Origin: PALSA-1336 sp038203095
Lineage (GTDB): Bacteria > Patescibacteriota > Doudnabacteria > UBA920
Assembly (NCBI GenBank): GCA_038203095.1
Contig: JBBREH010000002.1
Coordinates: forward strand, 6,284-70,283
Reading direction: 5' to 3'
DNA length: 64,000 nucleotides
Shown: positions 8,237 through 16,640 of the stretch, piece after piece
How positions within the stretch are numbered: the stretch's first letter is position 1
Layout: every line of letters starts with the position of its first letter
Notes under the pieces: model-generated
What the model saw: the letters and a program-made list of their open reading frames with translations, nothing else
Databases searched by the model: none
Told to the model about the DNA's origin: nothing
Translations under genes and position numbers: made by a program

Positions 8237-8959
8237 ATGGATAAGTTACAGATTAAAGCCGAAGTTAGAGATGTAAAAAAATCTAACCCTCAAAAGCTAC
8301 GCCAAGCAGGCTCACTGCCGGCTGTACTTTACGGCCACAAAGTGCAAAACGCGGCGCTCACGGTTAACGCCAGAGAGTTTGATAAAATTTTAAAAAAAGC
8401 GGGTGAAAGTACCATTGTTGAACTAATGACCAACGATGGTAAAACTCATCCGGTTTTAATTCACGACGTCCAAATCCATTATTTAACCAGCGTCCCGACC
8501 CACGTTGACTTTTACGAGGTTAGCTTAACGGAAAAACTTAAAGCCAAAGTTGTACTGGAATTTTCCGGTGAATCACAGGCGGTTAAGGCTATGGGCGGAG
8601 TTTTGGTTAAGATCTTAAGTGAAATTGAAGTAGAATGTTTACCAACCGACTTACCTCACAATATTACCGTTAATTTAGAAAGTTTAAAAACTTTAACAGA
8701 CAGTATTCACATACGCGATATAATAGCTCCTGCCAAAGTTAAAATTTTAACCGGTGCCGACGAAATGATAGTTAAAGTTCAGCCACCTCGTGACGTAGAG
8801 GCGGAATTGTCCGCTCCGGTTGTGGAAGACATTAGCAAAGTTGAGGGTGCAGCCGAAATTAAGCCCGATGCCGCTGCCGGCTCAACTTCTGAAAAACCTG
8901 AAAAATCCGCCAAGGGCGGATCCGCCTCCGGCGGAAAGGATAAGGAAGACAAAAAATAG
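8237..8959 (+). CDS. rplY: Large ribosomal subunit protein bL25 (CTC form)
   Basis: Binds 5S rRNA in the large subunit. 240 aa, the longer CTC-type with an N-terminal L25 domain (QIKAEVRDVKK...LRQAGSLPAVLYGHK) and a C-terminal TL5/CTC beta domain (about residues 97-185). The start has an AAGGAAACGAGA Shine-Dalgarno region. The last 45 residues are a low-complexity charged tail. Part of it (about residues 224-233) is encoded by a 30-bp double palindrome (8906-8935) that also occurs outside genes at 36133-36162, so the tail has been shaped by a repeat. A terminator follows 9 nt after the stop. Confidence 0.93.
   Translation: MDKLQIKAEVRDVKKSNPQKLRQAGSLPAVLYGHKVQNAALTVNAREFDKILKKAGESTIVELMTNDGKTHPVLIHDVQIHYLTSVPTHVDFYEVSLTEKLKAKVVLEFSGESQAVKAMGGVLVKILSEIEVECLPTDLPHNITVNLESLKTLTDSIHIRDIIAPAKVKILTGADEMIVKVQPPRDVEAELSAPVVEDISKVEGAAEIKPDAAAGSTSEKPEKSAKGGSASGGKDKEDKK
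8906..8935. repeat. TCCGCC/GGCGGA double palindrome inside rplY
   Basis: Thirty bases made of two adjacent hairpins, TCCGCC-AAG-GGCGGA then TCCGCC-TCC-GGCGGA. A nearly identical 30-bp copy (27 of 30 bases by eye) lies between genes at 36133-36162. Single hairpins of the same kind occur at 4578-4592, 31010-31024, 36053-36068, 43733-43747 and 54378-54390. Confidence 0.75.
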
Positions 8960-8967
8960 CCCATAAT

Positions 8968-8996
8968 AAATCCCTCCCTCACCGGGGAGGGATTTT
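8968..8996 (+). terminator. Rho-independent terminator of rplY
   Basis: AAATCCCTCCC (8968-8978) pairs perfectly with GGGAGGGATTT (8985-8995) over a 6-nt loop. The end of the T run is also the start of the next promoter's -35 box. Confidence 0.8.
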
Positions 8997-9022
8997 GATA
9001 ATACGAATACTTCTGTTATTAT
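8995..9022 (+). promoter_or_regulatory. Promoter of the polysaccharide deacetylase gene
   Basis: TTGATA (8995-9000), 16-nt spacer, TATTAT (9017-9022). The -35 box begins in the T tract of the rplY terminator. The -10 box ends 6 nt before the ATG at 9029, so the mRNA is probably leaderless. Confidence 0.55.
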
Positions 9023-9028
9023 GAAATT

Positions 9029-9934
9029 ATGGAAATGAAACCTTATTTAAAATTTAACCGGTCGCAAATCTGGGTTCTTGCAGTTGCAATTTTAGTGCTA
9101 TTAGTAGGCGGACTTTATTTTTATCATATTTGCCAAAATAACCCAAGAATAAATGACAAAGTTGAAATTGACGGGAGAGCCTATCAAAAGCTTGTCACCC
9201 ATAAGGACCAAGAGCCTTTACCTCCCGCAAAAAATGGTAGGAATGTAAAGGTAGTAATTTTAATGTACCACCATGTTGGCGACCCGCCGCCCAAAGCCAG
9301 CCGTATGCGAAAAGACTTAACCGTTTCCACGGCTGATTTCTCGGATCAGGCGAAGTTACTAAAAATGGAAGGATATACCAGCATTAAACTTGGAGATATT
9401 TTAGCTTACAGCCAAGGCAAATTTTCTATGCCCAAAAATCCGGTTGTTTTTACTTTTGATGACGGCTATGATGATGTTTTTGTAAATGCCCTGCCAATTT
9501 TGAAACAGAATGGGTTTGTTGGCAGCTTAGCAATTATTACCAGGTACCCAAAAAGCGTAATGGGTGATAACTTTTACGCTTCCTGGGATGAAATTGCCAA
9601 AGCGTATCAAGAGGGCAACGAAATTGTTTCGCACACCCAAGACCACTTTGACGGAAAAAATCCCAAATACTCACAAGATTTTATTTTTAATAATTTGACA
9701 GGCTCTGTTCAAGATATTAAAGACCACTTAGGCTATACTCCCAACATTTTAATATACCCATACGGACACTATACTACCAATTATATCGACATAGCCAAAA
9801 AGGTAGGCTTTGTAATGGGTGTAACCATTCATGACGGCAAAACAGTGAGTTTAGATAACTTAATGGAGATTCCACGTGTCAGAGTGCATGGCGGAGAAAC
9901 TTTGGGGCAGTTTAGAGCACGGGCCATGGAGTAA
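9029..9934 (+). CDS. Polysaccharide deacetylase (NodB-homology), membrane anchored
   Basis: 301 aa. An N-terminal transmembrane anchor (VLAVAILVLLVGGLYFYHI, residues 15-34) places the catalytic domain outside the membrane. NodB motifs: MYHHVG (about 82), TFDDGYDD (motif 1 with the metal-binding and catalytic Asp pair, about 146) and SHTQDH (motif 2, H-x3-H, about 205), then IYPYGHY. Family members remove N- or O-acetyl groups from peptidoglycan or exopolysaccharide; the substrate cannot be told. The 3' end overlaps the converging prmC by 23 nt. Confidence 0.88.
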   Translation: MEMKPYLKFNRSQIWVLAVAILVLLVGGLYFYHICQNNPRINDKVEIDGRAYQKLVTHKDQEPLPPAKNGRNVKVVILMYHHVGDPPPKASRMRKDLTVSTADFSDQAKLLKMEGYTSIKLGDILAYSQGKFSMPKNPVVFTFDDGYDDVFVNALPILKQNGFVGSLAIITRYPKSVMGDNFYASWDEIAKAYQEGNEIVSHTQDHFDGKNPKYSQDFIFNNLTGSVQDIKDHLGYTPNILIYPYGHYTTNYIDIAKKVGFVMGVTIHDGKTVSLDNLMEIPRVRVHGGETLGQFRARAME

Positions 9935-10892
9935 TTTCCGCGAAGCGCCACAAATTATTTAAATCCTTATAAAATTTTACGTCTGCCTTTGGCAGATATT
10001 TTTTTATCAGCTCATGCAATTCCGCCTTTTGACGAGGGTCAAACTCCAAATATATTAATTTTGGCAGATGTTTTCGCTCTGCAATTTGTTGTAATAAACG
10101 TCTAATTTCATACAGGCCGCTTTCCTTTGTAAATAGGGCCTGTTTTGGCTCAAATTTTAAACCGATTGTTGCGGCTGATGTGTTATTTTTCCATTGATTC
10201 CAGCCATAAGGAAGATTGGCAATAATCATATCAAAATCTCCTTTAATTTTTTGCAGCAAATCTGATTTTATAAACTCTAATCTCCCATACACTGGAGTAT
10301 GGGAGATAGGGGTTAAAATATTTTTTGCATTTTGCTTTGCCACTTTAAGGGCGGATGGCGAAATATCAGATGCAGTCACTTTAATCTTTAATCTTAAATC
10401 TTTAATCTTTTTCGTAAGCGATATTGCAATACACCCGCTCCCGGTGCCAAGGTCGAGGATTTTGATGGACAAACCGCGGAGCATCCTTCCCTTAAAAAGG
10501 GAAGGTGTACCGCTTTGGCGGGACGGAAGGGTTGGAGTCTTAATCGAAACTTCTCCAACCACCTCCCCGCCCTGCGGGCGGTACTCCTCCTTAAAAAGGA
10601 GGAGAGACTGCACAACTCGCTCCACCAGCAACTCCGTCTCGGGGCGAGGGATTAACACATTTTTATTAACCATAAACCTTAGCCCATAAAAATCCCTATA
10701 CCCCAAAATATACGCCACCGGCTCACCTCGAAGTCGCCGCTTTGCCATTAGTGTTAATCTGTTGACTTGTATCCGTGTTAATCTGTTTTCCCCATTCATA
10801 TACAAAAATTCCTTGGATTTTCCAAGGACATCTGCCAGTAACAACTCGATTTCTATCGAGGAATATTTTTTTAAAATTTTATTTACCGTCAT
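9912..10892 (-). CDS. prmC: Peptide chain release factor methyltransferase PrmC (HemK)
   Basis: SAM-dependent methyltransferase that modifies the Gln of the GGQ motif in release factors. 326 aa, longer than the usual about 280. Motifs: N-terminal helical domain; RPETELLVE; SAM-binding ILDLGTGSGCIAISL (about 147); ASDISPSALKVAKQNA; and catalytic IIANLPYGWN (NLPY in place of NPPY, about 226). The stretch between RPETELLVE and the SAM motif (about residues 94-135) is encoded by a palindromic repeat element at 10487-10611, an in-frame insertion that explains the extra length. It overlaps the upstream unknown gene by 4 nt (ATGA) and lies downstream of prfA, whose product is the expected substrate. 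Confidence 0.92.
   Translation of the reverse strand: MTVNKILKKYSSIEIELLLADVLGKSKEFLYMNGENRLTRIQVNRLTLMAKRRLRGEPVAYILGYRDFYGLRFMVNKNVLIPRPETELLVERVVQSLLLFKEEYRPQGGEVVGEVSIKTPTLPSRQSGTPSLFKGRMLRGLSIKILDLGTGSGCIAISLTKKIKDLRLKIKVTASDISPSALKVAKQNAKNILTPISHTPVYGRLEFIKSDLLQKIKGDFDMIIANLPYGWNQWKNNTSAATIGLKFEPKQALFTKESGLYEIRRLLQQIAERKHLPKLIYLEFDPRQKAELHELIKKYLPKADVKFYKDLNNLWRFAEITPWPVL
10487..10611. repeat. In-frame palindromic element inside prmC
   Basis: Two purine/pyrimidine hairpins, CTTCCCTTAAAAAGGGAAG and CTCCTCCTTAAAAAGGAGGAG, bound the element. In between are ACCGCTTTGGCGGG and CCGCCCTGCGGGCGG hairpins and a central GTTGGAG/CTCCAAC pairing. It encodes about 42 residues of PrmC without breaking the frame. 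Related pyrimidine-rich palindromes occur in gpmI and fmt. Confidence 0.7.
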
Positions 10893-11527
10893 AAATCAAA
10901 ATCAATATCAAGAACCGGCTCTTGGCCTGGCTTAAGTTTTTCACTGGTAACGATACTTACCAAGTAGCCTGCCTTGTACTTCACCTCAACCTTACCGTAC
11001 CCGAGATGCAGTCTTTGCCAAATCCAATAATTATCTTTCACCTCTTTTCTGGCCTGTGGTTCAGTAACACTACCGTCATTTAACCCTTTAACTAGTTTCT
11101 CGCGTATGCCCAATAGTTGCTGTTTTGTTCTTTCATTGCTAACTTCCGTAAAACGTTTGAAACCTTCGGGTAAATTTTTTGCAAAAATTGATCTTAATTG
11201 TAAACTAATACCTTTACCTTTTAAATCCGAATGGGTCAGACGTGCGTAATTTGTTACAATCTGATTCTTTTCCGGATTAAACCCTACGCTAAGATAATTT
11301 TCCTCTACTAGGTAGCCCTCGTACTCAATTTTCCATTCATATTCAGGAAATTGTTTTTGATACTTAGGCTGAGCCAACAAATCTTTATTAACCCTAAGTC
11401 TTATTTCCTTTGGGGGTTGCTCGGTATTATTCAGCTTCAAACCATTAAAATGCGCAAGATAACTGTCCACAAGCTGTATTTTGTGGTTATAAATTTGTTC
11501 TGCGCTTGGTTCTATATCAATACTCAT
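10889..11527 (-). CDS. Unknown protein in the prfA-prmC operon
   Basis: 212 aa, soluble, no signal or transmembrane segment. Rich in charged residues; stretches such as EIRLRVNKDLLAQPKYQKQF, GKGISLQLRSIFAKNLPEGFKRF and the acidic end PVLDIDFDL look constrained, but I do not recognise the family. Its ATG starts 1 nt after the prfA stop and its end overlaps prmC by 4 nt, so it is certainly co-transcribed and probably translationally coupled with both. That position suggests a role connected to translation termination, but this is inference. Confidence 0.75.
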   Translation of the reverse strand: MSIDIEPSAEQIYNHKIQLVDSYLAHFNGLKLNNTEQPPKEIRLRVNKDLLAQPKYQKQFPEYEWKIEYEGYLVEENYLSVGFNPEKNQIVTNYARLTHSDLKGKGISLQLRSIFAKNLPEGFKRFTEVSNERTKQQLLGIREKLVKGLNDGSVTEPQARKEVKDNYWIWQRLHLGYGKVEVKYKAGYLVSIVTSEKLKPGQEPVLDIDFDL

Positions 11528-11528
11528 A

Positions 11529-12593
11529 CTAATTCTTTAATGCTTCCTTTTTTGCTATTAAATCGGCCTTTTGCAAGGCTTCGGAAATATCGGCAAATTT
11601 GCCTTCCATTATTAAATTTATTTGGTTAAAATTTTGATTAATGCGATGGTCGGTCACACGATCCTGGGGAAAATTATAGGTGCGGATTTTTTCCGACCTG
11701 TCCCCGGTGCCAATTTGAGATTTGGTTAAGTCGCGAACTTTTTTGCTTTCTATTTCTTCATAGTATGCTGCCACACGAGCACGAATGACTGACAATGCCT
11801 TTTCACGGTTTTGTGCCTGACTACGCTCGTCCTGGCACTGCGCTATAATTCCGGTGGGAATGTGAACAATGCGAATAGCAGAGTAGGTAGTATTAACACT
11901 CTGTCCGCCCGCGCCGGAAGAAGTAGTGGCTTCTATTTTTAAATCTTTTTCCGCAATTGCATAATCTTTTTCAGCCAATTCCGGCAACACCGCCACGGTA
12001 ATTGTGGAAGTATGTACCCGGCCGGACTTTTCAGTGTCCGGCACGCGCTGTACTCTATGCACTCCGGATTCATATTTAAACTTAGAGTATGGACTTGGAA
12101 GCTTAGCGCTAAAAATTTCAAAAATTATTTCTTTAAAACCTCCTGCCTCTGACTTGGAAGAGGAAACAATATGAATTTTCCACTTATTTTCATCGGCAAA
12201 CTTACCATACGCTCTAAACATTTCCGCAACAAATAATGTAGCTTCGTCGCCTCCGGCGCCGGCACGGATTTCCATAATGCAATTCTTGTCGTCGTACGGG
12301 TCTTTAGGCAACAATGCATTTTCAATTCCAGATTGGAGATTTAAGATTTCGAATTCAAGACGACGAGCTTCATCAAGCGCCATAGATCTAATTTCAGCAT
12401 TCTCATCGCTCAAAAGTTTTTTATTTTCATCTAACTCATTAGTTTTTAATCCTAACTCAGTTATTTTTTCAACCACCGGCGCTAATTCCGCCTGTCTCTT
12501 ACCTAATTTAGCCATATCCAAGTTACCACCCAGCGACATTGTTTGGGTAAGCTGATTGTACTCGTCTAGAATTTTTTGAAAAATGTTATCCAT
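11529..12593 (-). CDS. prfA: Peptide chain release factor 1
   Basis: Recognises UAA and UAG and triggers peptide release. 354 aa, normal length. The codon-recognition region reads HRVQRVPDTEKSGRVHTST (PxT motif as PDT, RF1 type), and the catalytic GGQ lies in SSGAGGQSVNTTYSAIRI (about residue 230), where the usual His after GGQ is Ser. GAGGDEA at about 112 is the domain 1-2 signature. It heads an operon with an unknown gene and prmC. Since UGA also ends genes here (for example at 50705-50707), an RF2 is expected elsewhere. Confidence 0.95.
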   Translation of the reverse strand: MDNIFQKILDEYNQLTQTMSLGGNLDMAKLGKRQAELAPVVEKITELGLKTNELDENKKLLSDENAEIRSMALDEARRLEFEILNLQSGIENALLPKDPYDDKNCIMEIRAGAGGDEATLFVAEMFRAYGKFADENKWKIHIVSSSKSEAGGFKEIIFEIFSAKLPSPYSKFKYESGVHRVQRVPDTEKSGRVHTSTITVAVLPELAEKDYAIAEKDLKIEATTSSGAGGQSVNTTYSAIRIVHIPTGIIAQCQDERSQAQNREKALSVIRARVAAYYEEIESKKVRDLTKSQIGTGDRSEKIRTYNFPQDRVTDHRINQNFNQINLIMEGKFADISEALQKADLIAKKEALKN

Positions 12594-12669
12594 AAATTAG
12601 CGTTTTGTCGGTAGTTATTTATTCACTTTTTGGCTAACCACTAAATACTAGCGGCTACTTACTATATTA

Positions 12670-12698
12670 ACACAAAACCGCGCCAAAATGGAGCGGTT
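12670..12698 (-). terminator. Terminator of rpmE
   Basis: On the minus strand AACCGC-T-CC, loop ATTTT, GG-C-GCGGTT followed by TTGTGTT. It separates rpmE from prfA. Confidence 0.6.
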
Positions 12699-12720
12699 AT
12701 GGTTATTTTTATGGTTATAG

Positions 12721-12981
12721 TTATTTCTTGGCTCTGGCTTTGCGCTCCTTCTTTACCTTAACCACGGCTTTAACGGCCACAGCGGCGGCGGTGCGCTTTT
12801 TAAACTTGTCAACGTTTCCTGCCGCGTCAAGCAACTTTTGCTTACCGGTATAATACGGGTGGCAGTTGCTGCAAATTTCTGTATGAAGCTCTTTTAAAGT
12901 AGAGCCGGTGGCAAAAGTATTACCGCAAGCGCAAGTGACAACTGCATTGGTATTAAATTGGGGATGAATGGTAGGCTTCAT
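12721..12981 (-). CDS. rpmE: Large ribosomal subunit protein bL31
   Basis: 86 aa. Starts MKPTIHPQFNTNAVVTCACGNTF, the L31 signature, and keeps all four zinc cysteines (CxC near residue 17 and CSNC near 38), so it is the zinc-containing form. HPYYTGKQKLLDAAGNVDKFKKR closes the family domain. The C-terminus is extended by about 20 basic Ala/Lys/Val residues, common in CPR ribosomal proteins. It precedes prfA as in many bacteria, but a terminator sits between them. Confidence 0.95.
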   Translation of the reverse strand: MKPTIHPQFNTNAVVTCACGNTFATGSTLKELHTEICSNCHPYYTGKQKLLDAAGNVDKFKKRTAAAVAVKAVVKVKKERKARAKK

Positions 12982-13102
12982 AAATTTTAAAATTTCTATT
13001 TAATTTCTATAAATTTCCGTTTATTTCTTTACTATTTTGAAATAAGCTAAAATTAAATAGAAATATATTGAAATAAATTATACTTCAATATTTTATCCCA
13101 TC

Positions 13103-13131
13103 TTGCCAATTTCGTCAAGCCCTGTTATAAT
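13103..13131 (+). promoter_or_regulatory. Promoter of rpsB-tsf
   Basis: TTGCCA (13103-13108), a 17-nt spacer and TATAAT (13126-13131). The transcript would carry a leader of about 97 nt before rpsB. Confidence 0.75.
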
Positions 13132-13156
13132 AAGCGGACTATAAATTAATCAAACA

Positions 13157-13216
13157 TATCCCGCATATCTACCTGTCTAAGCAAGCCTGAGGGCTTTTCT
13201 TTGGACCCGCGGGATA
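13157..13216 (+). promoter_or_regulatory. Structured rpsB leader
   Basis: TATCCCGC (13157-13164) can pair with GCGGGATA (13209-13216), closing a stem just before the Shine-Dalgarno sequence AGAAGGAAAGG. A smaller hairpin (AAGCCTGAGGGCTT) lies inside. S2 operons are autoregulated through their leaders in several bacteria, so a similar role is possible but not shown. Confidence 0.4.
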
Positions 13217-13234
13217 GAAGGAAAGGTTAAGATA

Positions 13235-13966
13235 ATGAAAGACGTCACACTTTTAGAGCTGCTCAAAAGCGGAGCGCACTTTGGACATACCACCTCACGC
13301 TGGAACCCCAAAATGAAACCGTATATTTTTACTGTTCGCAATAACATCCATATTTTGGATTTGGAACAAACCAAAAAAGCCTTGGAAAAAGCCTGCAAAT
13401 TTGCCAAAGAGCTTTCGGGCAAGGGCGGCACGCTTTTGTTTGTCGGTACCAAGCGCCAAAGCAAAGAAATTTTAAAAGCTGCTGCTGTCTCTTGCGGCAT
13501 GCCCTATGTTAATGTGCGTTGGTTGGGTGGCAGTTTTACCAACTTTAAAACTATCCAGAAAACCATTCGCAAAATGGAAAAATTGGAAGGCCAAAAAGCC
13601 TCAGGCGAATTGGAAAGCCATTACACCAAAAAAGAACGCTTAATGGTTGAACGTGAAATTGAAAAGCTAAAAAAATTATTCGAGGGCATCCAGGGAATGA
13701 AAAAACTTCCTGATGCGATTTTTGTCACAGACGTAAAACACGACGCTATTGCTGTTACAGAGGCCAAAAAAAGTAAAGTTAAAATTATTGGCCTTATAGA
13801 CACCAACTGTAGCCCGGACAAAATCCAGTATCCCATCCCCTCCAACGACGATGCCACAAAAGTTATTGAACTTATGTGCACCGCGATTGCCGAAGCGGTC
13901 AACGAAGGCAAAAGCGCTATGACCGTGGTAAAAGAGGCAGCCACCACAACTGTAGAAACAAAATAA
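13235..13966 (+). CDS. rpsB: Small ribosomal subunit protein uS2
   Basis: 243 aa. Starts KDVTLLELLKSGAHFGHTTSRWNPKMKPYIF, the S2 signature, with FVGTKRQSKEIL, RWLGGSFTNFKTIQ and the second signature PDAIFVTDVKHDAIAVTEAKK and IGLIDTNCSPDKIQYPIPSNDDA. Length is normal. AGAAGGAAAGG ends 8 nt before the ATG. It is followed by tsf, the usual gene pair. Confidence 0.97.
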   Translation: MKDVTLLELLKSGAHFGHTTSRWNPKMKPYIFTVRNNIHILDLEQTKKALEKACKFAKELSGKGGTLLFVGTKRQSKEILKAAAVSCGMPYVNVRWLGGSFTNFKTIQKTIRKMEKLEGQKASGELESHYTKKERLMVEREIEKLKKLFEGIQGMKKLPDAIFVTDVKHDAIAVTEAKKSKVKIIGLIDTNCSPDKIQYPIPSNDDATKVIELMCTAIAEAVNEGKSAMTVVKEAATTTVETK

Positions 13967-13972
13967 TTATTA

Positions 13973-14096
13973 ACCACTAATCACAAATTAAATTATCCAC
14001 AAATCACAAATAAGAACAAATACTGCAAATCTATAAATTTGCCTATTTGCATCTCAGTGATTTGTGAGTATTTGTGTGATTGGTAATTTGTGGAGA
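13973..14096. repeat. CACAAAT-rich inverted repeat between rpsB and tsf
   Basis: Begins CCACTAATCACAAATTAAAT and contains GAACAAATACTGCAAAT, then an inverted half ending ATTGGTAATTTGTGG. A related element lies, inverted, at 58440-58532 between def and an exonuclease gene. It holds no gene. Confidence 0.65.
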
Positions 14097-14100
14097 ACTT

Positions 14101-14682
14101 ATGTCCAACGATATCCTTAAAGAAATCCGAGAACTCACCGGCGCCGGCATTTTAGAAATTAAAAATGCATTGGGCGAAGTAAATAACGACAAAGAAAAAG
14201 CCATAGAACTTCTTAGAAAAAAAGGCATTGCCAAAGCCGGAAAAAAAGCTGACCGCCTAGCCAAAGAGGGGATTATAGAAGCTTATATCCACCCCGGCTC
14301 AAGAATAGGCGCATTGGCAGAAGTTAACTGCGAAACAGACTTTGTGGCCAGAACCGAAGACTTTAAAGCCTTAGTCAAAGACTTGGCTTTGCACATTGCC
14401 GCGGCCAACCCACTATATGTGTCAATTGCCGATGTTCCGACGGAAGTCGTAGAAAAAGAAAAGGAAATTTACAAGGATCAAGTAAAAGGGAAACCCGAAG
14501 ATGTAGTCAATAAAATTTTGGAAGGCAAAATTGCCAAATACTACGAAGAAACCTGCCTAATGGAACAGCCCTATGTAAAAAATGCCGACATTAAAATTAA
14601 AGACCTGGTCTCAGCCGCGGCTGCTAAAATGGGGGAAAACGTGGTGATAAAAAGATTCGCCCGATTTGTTTTGGGGAATTAA
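14101..14682 (+). CDS. tsf: Elongation factor Ts
   Basis: Guanine-nucleotide exchange factor for EF-Tu. 193 aa, the short form without the second core repeat found in E. coli, as in Thermus and many CPR. MSNDILKEIRELTGAGILEIKNAL is the UBA-like N-terminus and CETDFVART contains the conserved TDFV exchange motif (residues about 80-85). The ATG at 14101 follows GGAGAA; an upstream TTG at 14080 lies in the repeat and is rejected. Confidence 0.95.
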   Translation: MSNDILKEIRELTGAGILEIKNALGEVNNDKEKAIELLRKKGIAKAGKKADRLAKEGIIEAYIHPGSRIGALAEVNCETDFVARTEDFKALVKDLALHIAAANPLYVSIADVPTEVVEKEKEIYKDQVKGKPEDVVNKILEGKIAKYYEETCLMEQPYVKNADIKIKDLVSAAAAKMGENVVIKRFARFVLGN

Positions 14683-14791
14683 TTAAAAGTGATATAATAA
14701 AATATATCTTTAATTCCAAATTAACAATTTCCAATTCCTAATCTTGGGGCTCAAATTGGATATTGGAAATTGGATATTGGAAATTCCTCCC

Positions 14792-15547
14792 TTGTCCTTC
14801 CAAATTATCCCCAATCTCATATTTATTTTATCAATTCTAGGGATTTTTGTAATTGTCCTTAGGCATTTGCCGGATGCGGCAGTTGAATCGGAAGAATCAA
14901 ACACAAATATTCAACCACATACTAGGCTTTTAGCCAAAGGACTCCCTGCCCAAGCAATATCTAAAATCAGAGTTAGTGCAACATTTACGGTTAAAAAATT
15001 TTGGTTTTTTATTTTAGAGGCCAAAGATCTTAGACCTCATTCCGCTGCCGGTTATAAAATAAAAAAAATGTTTACCAGCCGGCTTACCAAACCCAAAGCT
15101 TTACCTGTGCCTCTGCAACAATTAGTTAATCCTAAAAATGAGCAATTTTATCTTGACCAAATAAAAATTGAGCCTAAGAATCTTAAACTTTACGATGACT
15201 TAGGAAAATATTATTTAGAGCAGGAAAATTTAAATGATGCTAGAGATATTTACCATTATTTAGTTAACCACGAACCGGCCAATCCGGATTTCCATGCGCG
15301 CTTAGGATTTTGCTTCTTCAAAAGTCAAAATTACGAGAAAGCTGCCCAAGCTTACGGTAAAGCCATTGCCCTTGATTCTACCCAGCCAAACAGGTATTAT
15401 AACTTAGGCTTAAGCCAGGAAGCTGCCGGCGAACTAGATGATGCCGAAAGAGCGTTTAAAAAGGCTCTGGAACTAGAACCGCAAAATCCCAAATATTTGT
15501 ACTCTTTAGAAAAGCTCGCGAATTCACGATTAACAATTCACGATTAA
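14792..15547 (+). CDS. Membrane-anchored TPR protein
   Basis: About 251 aa from a TTG at 14792; an earlier TTG at 14744 is possible but lies in a run of GGATATTGGAAATT repeats. An N-terminal transmembrane helix (IIPNLIFILSILGIFVIVL) is followed by a linker and at least three TPR units (from about residue 125: LYDDLGKYYLEQENLNDARDIY, FHARLGFCFFKSQNYEKAAQAY, RYYNLGLSQEAAGELDDAERAF). TPRs mediate protein contacts; no partner is evident. The last residues and the stop codon come from the TTCACGATTAACAATT repeat. Confidence 0.8.
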   Translation: MSFQIIPNLIFILSILGIFVIVLRHLPDAAVESEESNTNIQPHTRLLAKGLPAQAISKIRVSATFTVKKFWFFILEAKDLRPHSAAGYKIKKMFTSRLTKPKALPVPLQQLVNPKNEQFYLDQIKIEPKNLKLYDDLGKYYLEQENLNDARDIYHYLVNHEPANPDFHARLGFCFFKSQNYEKAAQAYGKAIALDSTQPNRYYNLGLSQEAAGELDDAERAFKKALELEPQNPKYLYSLEKLANSRLTIHD

Positions 15548-15625
15548 CAATTAACTTCCTCTTTGAACTTAAATTACGAAACAATGAAATTTTAATCCTC
15601 CTGTTAATCGCCAATTGTTAATGGT
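15526..15625. repeat. ATTCACGATTAACAATT repeat and its inverse
   Basis: Tandem TTCACGATTAACAA units (15526-15550) are followed about 50 nt later by the rough complement TTAATCGCCAATTGTTAATGG. The same family flanks 4541-4635. The TPR gene ends in the first unit. Confidence 0.6.
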
Positions 15626-15643
15626 TAGTTGTTATTACTACCC

Positions 15644-15719
15644 GCCCACTTAGCTCATTTGGCAGAGCAGCTCCATGGTAAGGAGCAGGTGATCAGTTCG
15701 AATCTGATAGTGGGCTCCA
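15644..15719 (+). tRNA. tRNA-Thr (GGU anticodon)
   Basis: 76 nt with encoded CCA. Acceptor GCCCACT/AGTGGGC, anticodon arm GCTCC-ATGGTAA-GGAGC (anticodon GGT), T loop TTCGAAT. The discriminator base is T (15716), of interest for the thrS leader, whose bulge has an A in the matching place. Confidence 0.95.
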
Positions 15720-15753
15720 TCTCACAACTTAAAGACATTCCACTAGGGAATTT

Positions 15754-15785
15754 ATGGGCTGCGCTTAGCGCAGCCCATTGTGTTT
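15754..15785 (+). terminator. Hairpin after tRNA-Thr
   Basis: ATGGGCTGCG and CGCAGCCCAT form a perfect 10-bp stem over CTTAG, followed by TGTGTTTGT. It is a likely but weak-tailed terminator. Confidence 0.55.
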
Positions 15786-15922
15786 GTGGGGTGAAATCAA
15801 TTTTTTTGTTTTTCAAAGAGAGGTTCGAACCAAAGACTTTTTGGGCAAAGAGTTTTTTCTAATAAAAATTTCAAAAAAATAAGATTCTCACTTTGAATGA
15901 GGTTTAATTTTCTGATACACAT

Positions 15923-16360
15923 TTATTTACTTTCTAAAATTAAATTAGTTAAGTAAAAAGTTACAGGCGTAAGCACTAATAGCTGTAAAAAGGGCATTAA
16001 ACCTATTGATGTAAAAGGCAATAGGGGCATTGAAGACAAATAGTACCACTTTCCTGAGGCAAGGGCAAAATATTCTATGCCAAAAGCTGTAACTGCTCCG
16101 AATCCTGCCGTAAGAGCAAAGTTTGCCATTTTATTTTTTTTGAACCACAGAATATCTTTACGTAAAGCTGCAATTATAAAATAAAAGGTTGCTATGGCAA
16201 AAGCATCTCCAATACTCGCTACAAAACACATCCAAAAATGATGAGAAAAATTAGTAAACCCAGCATATAAAGGCGCTTGAAGATTTTCCCAGACTAGATT
16301 AAGTCCAAAACCAATTCCAAATACTTCAAATAAAGTTTTTAATAATAACTTGTTTTGCAT
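15923..16360 (-). CDS. Small membrane protein of unknown function
   Basis: 145 aa with four predicted transmembrane segments (about residues 8-28, 38-66, 76-103, 113-140). Polar residues such as WENLQAP, GDAF and GIEYFALASGKWYY sit at the membrane edges. The family is not recognised. A -10-like box (TATATT) lies upstream on the minus strand. It stands alone, divergent from the PAP2 gene. Confidence 0.65.
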   Translation of the reverse strand: MQNKLLLKTLFEVFGIGFGLNLVWENLQAPLYAGFTNFSHHFWMCFVASIGDAFAIATFYFIIAALRKDILWFKKNKMANFALTAGFGAVTAFGIEYFALASGKWYYLSSMPLLPFTSIGLMPFLQLLVLTPVTFYLTNLILESK

Positions 16361-16640
16361 ACCTATTTTTTAATCTACTGGAATAAAGTTAATAATATAG
16401 CGAGTGAGGTTTTTAAAGTTGACAATTATATCTTGCCCAAGCTGAGTATTTCAACTTCCGGTTTAAGATGCTGGTGTTTTCTTTGATAACTTAATCAAAC
16501 TAAAAGTACGGAATTTATACTGTAATTAACCTTTACTTTAACACAAGTTATATAGATATGCCATAAATTCCAATATAAATAGGGAATTGAATAAAATACA
16601 AACCATAAATTTTAAAGAGTTTTTACTGTATAATAAAAGA

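Noticed and set aside
10216..10689. Plus-strand frame of 157 codons opposite prmC
   Set aside because: prmC is complete with recognised motifs on the minus strand; the opposite frame is a shadow partly created by the palindromic repeat.
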